From: Rhynchopus euleeides
Taxonomy: Eukaryota; Euglenozoa; Diplonemea; Diplonemida; Diplonemidae
Length of the DNA: 64,000 bases
NCBI GenBank assembly: GCA_963210315.1
Contig: OY723309.1
Span: forward strand, 1,426,001-1,490,000
Reading direction: 5' to 3'
Part shown: positions 1-10,358 of the stretch, in pieces
Numbering within the stretch: position 1 is the first letter of the stretch
Layout of the letters: each line of letters opens with the position of its first letter
Translations under genes and position numbers: made by a program
Notes under the pieces: generated by a model
What the model was told of the DNA's origin: nothing
The model's database searches: none
The model's input: the letters and a program-made list of their open reading frames with translations, nothing else

Positions 1-1296
1 ACACGCGCACGTGAGGTCGCGACGGATGGGACATACTGGGGAACGATGAGGGGCTACTTCCAGGATGGATGCATCCTTGCTGCAGCTGTCAAAACCTCCT
101 CCGATACAGAACGCGCATCGATTGCAGAATCAGATATCACCGTCAACCGCCTCTATGAGGTCATCCAGATGGTCGAAACGCCAAAGTGGAAGCTCGTCCA
201 GCTGTGCCCCACATTCGATGAGCCAGCCACCCGCCCCACCGCCCTGGACCCCGTGTGGCTCGACGACGCCTGGATGTCGAAGCTGCAGGAGGCAGACTAC
301 CGCCTGATGTACCCCCACCTCTCTGAACCTCAGGACGTGCCCCAAGAGAGGCGGCGCTGGATCACCTTTGAGCACTACTGCATCTTCTTCAACAAGCTGT
401 ACATCTGCAGGGCTGAGAGCATCGTGACCTCGGGCATCTCCCCCAGCAACATACAGAGGCTGACCGGCGGCTGGCTGGGGAAGTCTGCTGGGGGCAAGCT
501 GCGGTGCCAATACTTCACGGAGAACCCTTGCTACAACGTGAGGGTGAGTGACAAAGACTCCTTAGTGCACATCCGGCTCTCTCAACCCGACTTCCGGCTG
601 CTGCGCAAGGAGTGCGAGCATGCCCTCGGGCTGTATGTCGTGAAAAGCTCTGACGCCACCCGGAAGAAGCGGAACTGGTCTGCGTCAGATGTGGTCAGCA
701 TCCCCACATTCCACAGAGTCCGTGATGTGCATGTGGAGATACTCTGCCAGCCCAACACAAACTACTTCATCATCCCCTGCACCCGCGCACCGGGTGTGGA
801 GGCGCGGTTCCAGCTGACCTTTGCCAGCCCACACCCCTATTTCGTCGATGAAGTTGTCGATAAACACGAAACGGAGCTTCTGAACAGCGGGTCGTGGGCT
901 GGGTTCACGGCGGGGGGGCGCACCTCTGGCTTCCCGACGTGGTGTAACAACCCGCAGTTCCGCCTCCGCGTGTTGGATGGCACGGCGAATGTTGCGGTGG
1001 TGCTGCACCAGGTGCTCAAGGCGCAGACCCTGCCACACTACGCCAGCTACAGCATCTACGCTTCGGATGGCGGGAGGGTCGGGCCGCATAATCCCGGCCA
1101 GCTCCTGCATGCCCCAGACTTCGCACCATATGCCACTGTCTTCTCGGAGGTGGAGCTGAAGGAGGGGTACTACACTATAGTCGCAATGACGTGGAACAAA
1201 GGGGATGAGGGTGCCTTCCAGCTGTCCGTCATCACCTCTGCGCGCTGCGTGCTGAGCCCTCTCATGTCCCTTTTGAATGCGAAGGGTGGGGCGTGA
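1..1296 (+). CDS. Calpain-like protein, C-terminal part (5' end outside window), probably catalytically dead
   Basis: The frame is open from base 1 to a TGA at 1294-1296 and has no upstream stop, so the gene enters from outside; the ATG at 46 is probably internal. The first ~130 residues resemble the end of a calpain cysteine-protease core (KLVQL, then WITFEHYCIFFNKLYICR, like the '..FCKYFNKLYVCR' end of that core). Two C2-like calpain domain III repeats follow: one around LTGGWLGKSAGG...ENPCYNVRV, the second around SGSWAGFTAGG...NNPQFRLRV and ending in GYYTIVAMTW. Two such repeats are typical of calpain-7/PalB-like proteins. Where calpains have the catalytic His in 'HAY' I read RLYEVI, and no NPWG motif follows KLVQL, so this is probably a non-proteolytic calpain relative. 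The family assignment is fairly sure; loss of activity is inference, and the catalytic Cys would lie outside the window. Confidence 0.75.
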   Translation, partial: TRAREVATDGTYWGTMRGYFQDGCILAAAVKTSSDTERASIAESDITVNRLYEVIQMVETPKWKLVQLCPTFDEPATRPTALDPVWLDDAWMSKLQEADYRLMYPHLSEPQDVPQERRRWITFEHYCIFFNKLYICRAESIVTSGISPSNIQRLTGGWLGKSAGGKLRCQYFTENPCYNVRVSDKDSLVHIRLSQPDFRLLRKECEHALGLYVVKSSDATRKKRNWSASDVVSIPTFHRVRDVHVEILCQPNTNYFIIPCTRAPGVEARFQLTFASPHPYFVDEVVDKHETELLNSGSWAGFTAGGRTSGFPTWCNNPQFRLRVLDGTANVAVVLHQVLKAQTLPHYASYSIYASDGGRVGPHNPGQLLHAPDFAPYATVFSEVELKEGYYTIVAMTWNKGDEGAFQLSVITSARCVLSPLMSLLNAKGGA

Positions 1297-2054
1297 GTAG
1301 GGAGGAGGACCCCAAAAAAAATGAATCTTTCGATTCTTTTCAAATGGGAACATCTCAAAACAAGTCTCATCGCGCTCAGGGTGGGGGGTGGTGGGGAAGG
1401 GGGTGCTGCCCCCCCCCCGCCCCCTCCCCCTTCCCCAGGGTATTTTTTTCTTTTCATTTACACACATGCCATGCGACCACACACGCCCTTTTCTTCATAA
1501 GCTTGTTTAAGCAGCTCTCTGCTGCATCATCTCAGGGAAGTCTGGTGTGTCGGCAGGCCAATTTGAGGACTTCATTCCCCCCCCTCTGCTGCAAGAAAAT
1601 CATGGTGGTGACGATACTGCCCTCCCGCCAACTTGCAGTTCCGGGTGAGATGGGCGAGAGGGAAGGGAGCAGTGCACCGGCCGCCGTTCCCAGCGCCTGG
1701 CTGTCACCCCCTCACCCCCTCCCTCGATACCCTACCTTCTCACACCCCCCCGCCTTGCCGGGCCCAAATGGGGGGACATCTCTCGGATGACACCACCCGC
1801 CCACCCCTCCCCCTCCTCCCCCCACTCACAGTCCTATTGCTGTATGCCATGTCTGCCTCAATGCTGCAATCACCCCCTCTCTCTCTCTCTCTCCCACACC
1901 CACACCCCACCCAGGCAGGGGTCCCGACGGGGCGCAACACCACTGAGCCAAACGCCCCTCCCCCAGTGTCCTTTGTGACTGTAGCCCCTCTCCTTCGGTC
2001 AGTCAGTAGAGCGCAAGGCCCCCACCTTGCGTGTGTGTGTGGTGTAGGTTCTCG
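1297..2054. other. Intergenic spacer with pyrimidine tracts
   Basis: No gene is seen. The stretch holds homopolymer C and G runs near 1383-1440 and a CT/CA-rich tract at about 1875-1915 ending in CCCACCCAG. A second AG (GGTGTAG) sits just before the ATG at 2055. The pyrimidine tract plus AG is compatible with a splice or trans-splice acceptor for the next gene. Confidence 0.5.
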
Positions 2055-3128
2055 ATGAGCCGGCTCCAGTCGGACCCCGGCCGGCTTGCAGACCTCGAGA
2101 GGGTGTTGGAGCGTCGCAAGCGTGAGGGCCGCTCCAGCATCAGCCGGAGCGGGAGCGATGCTGGGAGCGGCGTCCTGGGCCCGGTGGTGCCCGCACAGTT
2201 CCCCCCAAGCCAGGACCAGCAACAGCCCAGGCCTGGCGGGCACCACAGCCACCTCGGGAGGGACGGGGCGAGGCAGAGCCCAAGGGGGTCGCCTGCTGTG
2301 CCCTCCAACTTCAACAGCAGTGCATACCACCAGAATGGGCAGGGCAGCGTGCCCGAGAGGCTTTCTGCGTATGCTGACAGCCGTGACTATGACAGGGCGA
2401 GCGAGCATCTGAGGGCATCCAATGTGGCTGTCGAGCAGGATGAGTTGGAGCGGCAGCGCCGCGAGCTGCTTATGGTGAAGGCTGAGACGAAGAGGGAGCT
2501 GGAGGTGCAGCGCGCCATCGCGGCAGAGAGTGAGAATGAGCTCCGCTGGCAGCAGCAGCGCCTGGAGGACCAGCTGAGCAACGAGCGGGAGATCTCCGAC
2601 AAATGGCAGAGCGTGCAGGACAGGCTGAAGGCGCGCGAGATGCGCACCGCGGCGCAGGAGGAGCTGGCCAGCAGGCGGCTCGACGCGAAGGATGAAGAGA
2701 TAACACATCGCCTCCGCGAGCGCGAGGCGCTGAGGGGGCCCAGCCCGGAGCAGGCGCGGCACAGCCCCCCGCCGCCACAGCCTATGGAGGCAGGCCCCAC
2801 CCCAGAGGCATACCGTGCGATGCAGCAGCAGATTCAGGATTTGGAGCGCAAGGTCACCGCTGCGATGGCGGGATCCGGAGGCGGCTCCCCTCGGAGCCCA
2901 AGGGGCCCATCTGTCGATCCATACGATGTCGCGATACGGGCTGACTCCCCGCACAGCCAGACCACAACGGTGGCGGATAACAGCTATATGCAGCCCGGGC
3001 ATACCCGGCATGCCCCCCGAGCCGTGTCGCAGCCCCTCACAAACCCTCCCCCGGTGCCGAAGGTGTCGCAGGGTGACCCCATCTTTTCGCAGGCGCGGAG
3101 TGCCTCCCCGACCCAAGTGTTCTCTCAG

Positions 3129-3159
<31 letters not shown>

Positions 3160-5549
3160 GGTGTTATGTGCCGCCCAGCACGCTGCTGGGGAGGGGAGGG
3201 AGGGGTGGAGGAGACGTGCCGTATAACCGTGCGATGGATCGTGCGGAGAGGGACCCCGTGTGGGATCACGGGGACAGCTTCGGAGGGGATGTGGCGTACA
3301 GCCAGCAGGGGAGGTACGGCGATGGTGGGGGGTACGGCGGGGGGAGGCAGTACTCCCACTCGCAGCCGCCCATCAATGCGAGTGGTTTCCCCAGGGGGCG
3401 CACGCATATGCCGGTGGGTGGGGGTGATACGATGCGTGATGCGTCTGGGTCTGGGTCTATCGGTCGGGATGCCGTGGCGGAGAGGACGATGTATCATACG
3501 CTCAACCGTGCAGGGCCTGGGTTGGATCGGACAGCGGTGTCCGCCCCTGCGAGTGTGGCGCCTGGGGTGGGGATGCGTGATCCGTCTCCACAGAGGACCA
3601 GGTTTGAGAGTCAGCCCACCTATGTTCAGCAGTATGCGCCGATTAATCAGGCGATGCGGCGCGAAGCGATTCTGCACGACATGAAGTCGGGGGATTGGTT
3701 CATCAAGTGGACCAAGAATGACAAGCCGCACCGGCGCTGGTTTTACCTCAACCAGAAGAAGATGCTGTTGGTGTGGGCGAACACGCAGACCGCTTCGATT
3801 CTGATGTCGAACAACGTGTGCCTGCAGGAGGTTGTGTCCATACGCCCCGAGCAGCTCACAGAGGAGTCTCCGGGGAATCCCGGTCATCCGCAGGTATGCT
3901 GCTGGCGTGGGGTGGAGGTGGGGCTGTGTGGGTGGGGTGGACCGTTCACGTATCACCTGCCACAACCATATCACGATACACACCCAGCGGAGACAAGAGC
4001 GCACTTCCTTGTAGAGTGACTTATTAGGAATTGCTGGGGAGACACCACAGACACAGAGCTCACCACATGTCGTCACCACACGGCCTGCCCTTCGTCACAT
4101 CCAGCGGAGACAAGAGCGCACTTCCTTGTAGTGTGACTTATTAGGAATTGCTGGGGAGATGTCACTCGACCCTACCTCAATCATGCTGTTACTGGGGAAG
4201 CCACTTCACAGCCACAATCATATTATGAGCCACACTCAGCGGAGACAAGAGCGCACTTCCTTGTAGTGTGACTTATTAGGAAAAGCTGGGGAGACATCAC
4301 CTCACAAGACAGCTTGTGATGACCAGAGTCTGTCCGTACGATGTTTGGACTACCCAGCGGAGACAAGAGCGCACTTCCTTGTAGTGTGACTTATTAGGAA
4401 TTGCTGGGGAGACACCATTCAACCCTGAATCACGCTGTCCTGTGTGTGGTGAAGCCACCTTCACAGCCACAATCCACACCCAGCGGAGACAAGAGCGCAC
4501 TTCTTGATCGTGTGACTTATTAGGATAAGCTGCTTCTCCGTCTGCCGCGGTCCCTCAACCTTCTTCATCATTGCCCTCTTCTGGGCGAAGCCTTCTTCTC
4601 CGCTTTGCCCCGGGTATTCCCCACGTCCTGACACGACACTGGGGGGGAGAGGAATACGGGCTTGAGGGTCGCCCCCTCAACCTCCTTCTAGGCCGTCTTA
4701 TCGGCCGTCACTGGGTGGAGCAAAGTTCTCAGAGGGGCCCGGCCCATCGAAGTAAAGATCGTGTGACTTATTAGGAAAAGCTGGGGAGACAAGTTCAGAT
4801 AGGATGTCGGGAAGAGGGAACTGGCAGCACGTGATGAACTTCACATCAATGTTCTCTCAGAAAACCGTTGATCAGACAACCTTCTGCCTACTATTCGCAA
4901 ACACAAGGCGCCTGAGTGCTGTTGGGACGTGATGTAATCGTGAGGAGGCATTCGCATCGCACGCTCTGGAACCATCACCCGGCCACCCCCCACATACCTC
5001 CACTTGCAACAGGTCTACTACTTGATGACGATTGTGACGTACAAGCGGCAGCTGCAGATTGCTTGCAAGAGCCGCGAAAAGTACAACAAGTGGTACGAAG
5101 GCCTGATGATGCTGACACAGCAGTTCCGGAGAGTATGTTAGGAGCAGGGTACACGTGACCTGACGCACTCAGGCCCGTTGTTTGTCAGAATATCAGCAGC
5201 GCTGTGCCTTGCTGCATGTGCCCTCACCACCACCACCCCACCGCAACCCTGCAGGTTAACGAGGTAGCTTATGCACAGGCCGCTAACCCCGCCCTGTCTC
5301 GGGTACTTTCCAGACAGTATGTCCAAGCAGTTTCACCTGTGTGCGCTCTGCAATGTGTTTCACCCCAACGGACGTTGTTATTGGAGGTGCATGTGTGAGG
5401 AGATGACACCGACGCCTTTCAGCACGGACTCGCCAGTGAACGGTTGTTATGCGTTGGGTTCTTCTTGTCGTTGCCATTTCCCCCCTCCTCCTCGCAGGTC
5501 GGTGCAGCAGGCAGTGGCTCGCAACGCCAACATCAACGCAGCAGACTAA
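2055..5549 (+). CDS. Coiled-coil protein with C-terminal pleckstrin-homology (PH) domain, four exons
   Basis: Exons: 2055-3893, 5013-5132, 5255-5316, 5498-5549 (690 aa). All introns are GT-AG with donors GTATGC, GTATGT and GTATGT; the first two are phase 0 and the third splits a Gln codon. The N-terminus is charged. A long coiled coil spans about residues 125-228 (rich in E, R, L and Q), followed by a Pro/Gly-rich disordered middle with a poly-Gly run near nt 3131. The PH domain starts near residue 545 (GDWFIKWTKNDKPHRRWFYL) and is completed only by exon 2 (YYLMTIVTYKRQLQIA, then a helix with KYNKWYEGLMML), which is the strongest support for the splicing. It resembles cortical, lipid-binding PH domains of the Mcp5/Num1 type; I infer a membrane or cortex adaptor. 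ATG 2055 is the first in frame after a stop-containing leader. Exons 3-4 are short and less certain. Confidence 0.8.
3983..4790 (+). repeat. Array A of the 56-bp stem-loop cassette (five units, one split by an insertion)
   Basis: Units start at about 3983, 4100, 4235, 4353 and 4479. Each begins CCCAGCGGAGACAAGAGCGC (or CTCAGC/TCCAGC) and ends GCTGGGGAGAC. CCCAGC and GCTGGG are perfect inverse complements, and an inner CGCACT/AGTGTG stem encloses a 7-nt loop, so the unit can fold as a closed hairpin. Two loop subtypes occur: CTTCCTTGTAG with GAATTGCTGG, and CTTCTTGATCG with GAAAAGCTGG. Spacers of 60-80 bp differ from each other, but several recur in array B. The fifth unit is interrupted at 4533. 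Confidence 0.85.
4533..4756. mobile_element. 224-bp insertion flanked by a 27-bp direct duplication
   Basis: Bases 4506-4532 (GATCGTGTGACTTATTAGGA...) are repeated with one mismatch at 4757-4783. The 224 bp between them are absent from the homologous place in array B (about 20231-20257), which therefore shows the empty site. The insert contains internal inverted repeats (CCCGGGTATTCC versus GGAATACGGG) and ends in a short A-rich ATCGAAGTAAA. A long target duplication with an A-rich end suggests retroposition; unequal recombination between two cassettes is the alternative. No coding capacity is seen. Confidence 0.6.
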
Positions 5550-7748
5550 TGTCCCTGGGGGGAGTTCGCTGCGCGTCCTGTCCTCCACGCGACAACAAGT
5601 TTGCTTGTTACAGCGGAAGGAGTCGTCCACCCTTGATGGATCAAGGGCCTGCCCCGGCCTCCGGCAGCCCAGGCGGGACAGTAGGGAGCCACCCCAAGCA
5701 CCTTGGGAGCTCCTGGCCTTTTTGAGCCGAGGTTCTGTTTGGGTGCCTCAGTTCTTGGCTTCTCAGTTCAATAGTGTGTATATCCCGTGACGCCAATAGG
5801 CATCGGAACCACAGACACCCTGCGTGGCACACAGGCCGTCACACGCACGGACACCATCAGGGAAGAGCTGGTATCCGCGGTAGAGGCACCCGCGCCACAC
5901 AACACTTTGCATATTGCATAGGCACCGCCTTGCCACCACGCATTGCCTCCCTTTTCATCCTCTCTCACACCCCCACCTGCCTGTGTCGTATATGGATGCG
6001 GCAGCACCTGGCAACGCCCGAACGAACGGCCAGAGAAAAACCTGTTTTTTTCCCCCCATTTTTTTAGATTTGTGATGCACGCACGCATTGGATAGAGATG
6101 CTGCATCCCTTCACAGATTATCTTCCACTTTAGGCGGTGTGTATCGTAGAAGGCCCAAGTGCCGTGAGTGGGTGTTTGGTGTGGTTCACAGCAGGCAGAT
6201 AGATGCATGTTGTGTGTTGAGCGGTGAACGCATTGCGAACGAGCCCCCAGTGCTCGCGCAAAACACCCTCTATTCATCCGCGGAGTCTGTGGGCAACACC
6301 CCAGTGTCTTTCGCGTGGGTGGGCATGAGGGACAACACACCGCAAAGAGGGGGGGGGGGTTGGGATGTTTGGAAACATCGGCACACACACACCCCCGCCC
6401 CGCCACCACCCGCGCCCACACACGCAATTTCTTTTTGGCTAACATATCTATAGAAGTCAGTGTATACGTTTTATTTTGATTCTGGTGATTTCTTTCCCCA
6501 CAAAAAACCCCTATCACCCCTCCCCACCCCACCACCCCCTTCCGCTCACCACCCCTCACCGCTGCTCCCTGAGATCTTCACATATGTCTGTCTTCATCAA
6601 CCTCGGGCTGTGCACAGATTACCTCCACGACGCGGTCTTCACCTCCCGCCGGGTACCCGGATTGGGAATAGTGAGGCGGGAACCCGGGTACCCGGGGAGG
6701 TGAAGACCGCGTCGTGTCCTGATTCTGCATACCCCCCCTACCCCTCCACACTATCTCACCCGCCCCTGACTCTGTTTGCGTGCAAAAGAAGACCCACCTC
6801 CCCTCCCACACCCAAGCCGGAACACTGCATAGAATCTATCTGTGCAGTGCGGATAGACGGTTGTCTTCGTTGATTGGCTCCCCCCTGAAGGGTACCGCCC
6901 TGAGTATCTTGTTCTGCCCCTGTGCCACCCCTGAGAAGGCACATACCAGCCTGGAAAAGCTGAACACAACGCTCAAAAAGCAATGGGGATCAGACACTCC
7001 CTGTGGAAAAGGGGGGAGGGGGAGGGGGTAGGGGGGGAGTCTTGAAGGTGCATCCACAATAGAGACGAGCCGCCTCATCCAGCCAAATCTCTGATCAGGA
7101 GGTGCTGCATCGCACTGCAGCACTTCAGCATTGCTGTTCTGTGCCTCAGTGCATCTCCCTGGCACCTCTCACCGCATCCTCGAAGCAAAGGAGCAAATCA
7201 GAAGGTGGTGGAGTGGATGGGGCTGTCTGATCATTGCTGGGCCTGCTGGGGTGTGGGGGGAGGGAGGAGGGCAATGCCTTTGGAAACCCTCCTCACAAAA
7301 ACAGGCGGCAAAAGGAGAAGCGGGAAAGGTGCTGTGTGGTTGGAGGGAGGGGTGCGTAAGGTGTGCGCGTTGTTTTTATATTGCTGGAGCGAGGGGTCGG
7401 AGGGTGGGGGGGGGGGGGTACACTGGAGATGGGGGGAAGCGGTGGGGGCGAGTGCTGCCCTTTTGGGTTCCTCTTAGAAATAGCGGCGTTAGGACTCCCC
7501 ACCCCCACCCCTTACCCTACTCCTCTGCTGTCGATCAGCACCGACACCCTCCCTCGCGCCTTTTGCGCTTACGGGTCTCCCCACAACCGTCGCGGGTCAA
7601 GGCGTGCATGAGCCCCGGTTCACAGCATTCCCACCACCACCCAACCCCCCCCAGGTCGTGTGCATGTGGGTCCCTGCTTCGGTGCCCCCTCCCCCACCAC
7701 CCCGGCCTCAGGGGCCCATCTCGCTCTGACCCTGCAAGGCCACTATAT
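5550..7748. other. Gene-poor spacer
   Basis: No gene is supported. ORFs here are short, have random composition and overlap on both strands. The region contains homopolymer tracts (T and C near 6045-6065, G near 6350, C-rich 6500-6560, G-rich 7011-7040 and 7404-7440) and a strong inverted repeat at 6627-6715. Frame 3 is open from 7131 into the next gene, but the residues before 7749 are low-complexity. Confidence 0.5.
6627..6715. repeat. Perfect 20-bp inverted repeat with a palindromic interior
   Basis: ACGACGCGGTCTTCACCTCC at 6627-6646 is exactly complementary to GGAGGTGAAGACCGCGTCGT at 6696-6715. The inner flanks carry GGGTACCC palindromes on each side, so the stem can be extended. It lies between the PH-domain gene and the next + strand gene and could be the ends of a small element or a hairpin. 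Confidence 0.8.
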
Positions 7749-10358
7749 ATGCGGGGGGCATGGGCGAAGCGTGAGTTTCTCAAGAGGCTGCATGGGGCCG
7801 TGTACTGCGGGGGCGATGCGCCGAGGCAGCTGACCGCCGCGGAGAAGCTTGCGCTGGAACAGCACTGCCTGCGGGGGGTGCTGTCCCCTTCCTGCGATGG
7901 CGAGGTGCTGCGGGAGTCCGCGTGGACCCTCCACGAAGCACGATGCGTCGACAACGATGTCTACGGCAGAATTCTCCTCCGCCTCACGGAAGCCCTCCGT
8001 GACCAGCGCATCGGCACCCCGCCGGCACCACCCATCCACCACCCCGACATCGAACGCATCCTCTATGTCTGCGCAACCCACCGCGCCGGCAACCGCGCGA
8101 TCTACCACACCCTCCTCTCCGAATGCCTGGCACGCCCCCCGGAGCTCGACAACGGGTCATGCTCCGCTGTCCTGCTGGAGGCCTTCAGCAGGCTGTCCCA
8201 TCTGTCCCACCATGCCAACTCCCTCTGTGTCGTCAACACAGCCCTCGACAGAGAGCTGACTCGCGTCGCACGCGCGGGGCCCGGGCATGCCACCCCCACA
8301 CCCACCTCCCACCCACCCCCACAGCGCACACAGCACGCGCTGCGGGAGGACCGCTCCTTCATCCCAGCGCTGGTTGCACGCTGCCTCGCCTGCCACAGGC
8401 TTCGGCGTGATGGGACCCAACAGGGTGCCTCATATATACCGCGTGTCATGCTAGCCCTATGCGCTACAGAGGCAACCCTCCGTCACAGCCGGACTGCCGA
8501 CCCACGCCTCTCGCTGGGCATCGGGTGGGCACGCCTGGGCGGAGTGATAGAGTCGAGCCTCTGCCAGCGGAGGATGAGTATCGCGGCGCTCTCCCCAGAA
8601 TCCCTCGCTGGGGCGTGCTACGCTGTCGCGGTGCTGCCGCCCCACGGCGCAGAGCATGCCGAAACACGCCACACACTGCTCACCCCGCTAATCCACAGGG
8701 CGCGAAACGCCCTGCCCGACCTGGGTGACCCCGGGGGAATCCAGCTCGCCCTCGCTGTGGCGTTGCGCCGCGACGCCCCAGGCCTATCCCCTCCGGAGGT
8801 CGAGGCGCGTGAGGCCTACACCCGACTGGCCTCTGCAGTGTCCTCCCTGTGGCTGGGGCCCTCCCAGGCCAGCCTGAGGAAGGCCGACCCCGCGCTGCTC
8901 GCCGCCCGGTGGGAGGGTGTGGCGGCGGGGGTGCTGTGCGCCTGCGCTGCCCTGTCGCAGCCCCTCCCGCCGCGCGCCCCGGCGGCGGCGCTGCTCGCCG
9001 CGATGCGGCGGAGGGCGTGGGGGGGTGATTTCGCAACCCTCCTGGGGCTTGCTGTCTACCTCATGCAGGAGGAGCGCCGCGGGGGGCGCGGCGGCGGCGG
9101 CGGCGCAGCCGCCTCCTCATCACCACCCCCTCCCACTGCAGACGCCGTGCTGCAGCGCCTGGGGGAGATTCCAGAGGAGGAGAGCAGTGCGATGTTCGCA
9201 TCAACCCTCTCCCCGGCGGAGGGTCACCCCTCAGCCTCCGAGCTGCGGCGCGCTGAGCTGGTGGGGTGCCTGGTGCCCGCCCTGGTTCTGGAGTGCGGCG
9301 TGTCGGGGAGGCATGCCGAGGGCGCCGCCGTGCTGCGGGCGGCGGGGCTCCACACCCCCGGGGGGGTGGCGGGGCTGCGCAACGCGGAGCTGGGCAGGCT
9401 GGCCCTGGCGGCTGGCAGGCTGGGCCCCGGCGGGGCCCCGGAGGATACCCTCCGGCACATCCTCCGCCTTGCCCCCGCGAGACTCTCCGAAGGGCATGGG
9501 GGTTGGGTCACCGCGACAGACATCGCACGCCTCTGGCACGCCGCGCGTGCCCTGGGGGCTGCCGGAGGGGCACACCCGCTCTCCCTCTCGGTGCTGGATA
9601 GCTGCGCAGCACGGCACTGCGGGGCACAAGCCTTCGGGGGGTCGCCCAAAACGCTCGCCGCGATGCTGAAATCCGCTGCCTCACTCCGCGCCCCCCATGC
9701 AGGGCTCCTGTCTATCGCCCTCCACCCCCTGAGGGGGAACGACCCTTCCGGAGCTGGGGCTGCCACCGCCAGCCCCTCCGCCGCCTTCTTCAAAGGAGCT
9801 GTTTCCTCCGACCTTGCGTCGATCCTCTGCAGCCTGGTTGTGTTTGGGTATGCATCCGAGGCAGCGGAGGCGCTGCGGTGCCCCACCTACCTCGGGGGTG
9901 TGCAGCTGGGTTCTGCCAGCGATGTGGAGGCTGTGCTGCGTGCTGCCAGCCATGCGGGGGGGAGCGCGGAGGCGAGATTGGAGGTCTTCCAAGGTGTGGC
10001 GGCGCGTGGTGGCCTCCGGGTTTGGAAGGATGCCCCTCTGGAACTGATCCAGAGCGTGGTGGTGGTTCACTGCAGGGTCGGGGTTGGAGTGGAGGTGTCG
10101 CCTATCCTGGCCGAGGCGTGCGGCGCGCTGGTGGGGATGCGGGGGATCGGCGCGGCGGAGGCGGGGCGGCTGGAGGCTAACCTGTGCCGGCTGGGCATGG
10201 CGGGCAGCCCTGCGGTGCAGTATCTCGGGTTGGTTGCGAAGCGGCAGCGGCAGGATCCCGCACGGAAGGCGAGGGGGGTGGAGAGGGGGCGGCAGCAGCG
10301 GGATGACAAAGGGCCGAACCTGAGGGTGAGGAGGAGGGGGGATGCTGTAAGGTCTTGA
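7749..10358 (+). CDS. Large Ala/Leu/Arg-rich helical protein, function not recognised
   Basis: An 869-aa frame with no intron required. ATG 7749 (MRGAWAKREFLKRL) is chosen because sequence before it is low-complexity; another in-frame ATG at 7608 exists. The first ~15 residues are basic and amphipathic and could be a mitochondrial or plastid import signal. The rest reads as repeated helix pairs (for example RILLRLTEALRDQ, AVLLEAFSRLSHLSHHANSL, GVAAGVLCACAALSQ), the look of helical-hairpin repeat proteins such as the octotricopeptide/RAP-type organelle RNA factors. No C-terminal RAP domain is visible; the end is a basic tail (ARKARGVERGRQQRDDKG). Coding status is supported by length, codon-position GC and lack of stops. 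The organelle RNA-binding role is a guess. Confidence 0.65.
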   Translation: MRGAWAKREFLKRLHGAVYCGGDAPRQLTAAEKLALEQHCLRGVLSPSCDGEVLRESAWTLHEARCVDNDVYGRILLRLTEALRDQRIGTPPAPPIHHPDIERILYVCATHRAGNRAIYHTLLSECLARPPELDNGSCSAVLLEAFSRLSHLSHHANSLCVVNTALDRELTRVARAGPGHATPTPTSHPPPQRTQHALREDRSFIPALVARCLACHRLRRDGTQQGASYIPRVMLALCATEATLRHSRTADPRLSLGIGWARLGGVIESSLCQRRMSIAALSPESLAGACYAVAVLPPHGAEHAETRHTLLTPLIHRARNALPDLGDPGGIQLALAVALRRDAPGLSPPEVEAREAYTRLASAVSSLWLGPSQASLRKADPALLAARWEGVAAGVLCACAALSQPLPPRAPAAALLAAMRRRAWGGDFATLLGLAVYLMQEERRGGRGGGGGAAASSSPPPPTADAVLQRLGEIPEEESSAMFASTLSPAEGHPSASELRRAELVGCLVPALVLECGVSGRHAEGAAVLRAAGLHTPGGVAGLRNAELGRLALAAGRLGPGGAPEDTLRHILRLAPARLSEGHGGWVTATDIARLWHAARALGAAGGAHPLSLSVLDSCAARHCGAQAFGGSPKTLAAMLKSAASLRAPHAGLLSIALHPLRGNDPSGAGAATASPSAAFFKGAVSSDLASILCSLVVFGYASEAAEALRCPTYLGGVQLGSASDVEAVLRAASHAGGSAEARLEVFQGVAARGGLRVWKDAPLELIQSVVVVHCRVGVGVEVSPILAEACGALVGMRGIGAAEAGRLEANLCRLGMAGSPAVQYLGLVAKRQRQDPARKARGVERGRQQRDDKGPNLRVRRRGDAVRS

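Larger units (their letters stand above)
3894..5012 (+). other. Intron 1 of the PH-domain gene, repeat-filled
   Basis: This 1,119-bp GT-AG intron starts GTATGCTGC and ends CTTGCAACAG. Removing it joins the two halves of the PH domain in frame. Most of it is made of the 56-bp cassette array, with a 224-bp insertion and a tail (about 4757-4925) that is also found at about 20230-20405. Confidence 0.75.

Noticed and set aside
1990..2065. tRNA-like sequence (CAGTCAGTAGAGC, a GCAAGG/CCTTGC arm, GGTTCTCGATG) before the PH gene
   Set aside because: D-arm and anticodon-arm-like parts are present, but the T-arm and acceptor stems do not pair. At most a tRNA-derived fragment.
1740..4079. 779-aa minus-strand ORF opposite the PH-domain gene
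   Set aside because: It is the shadow of a GC-rich coding region; it has no domain and runs into intronic repeats, whereas the + strand encodes a clear coiled coil and PH domain.
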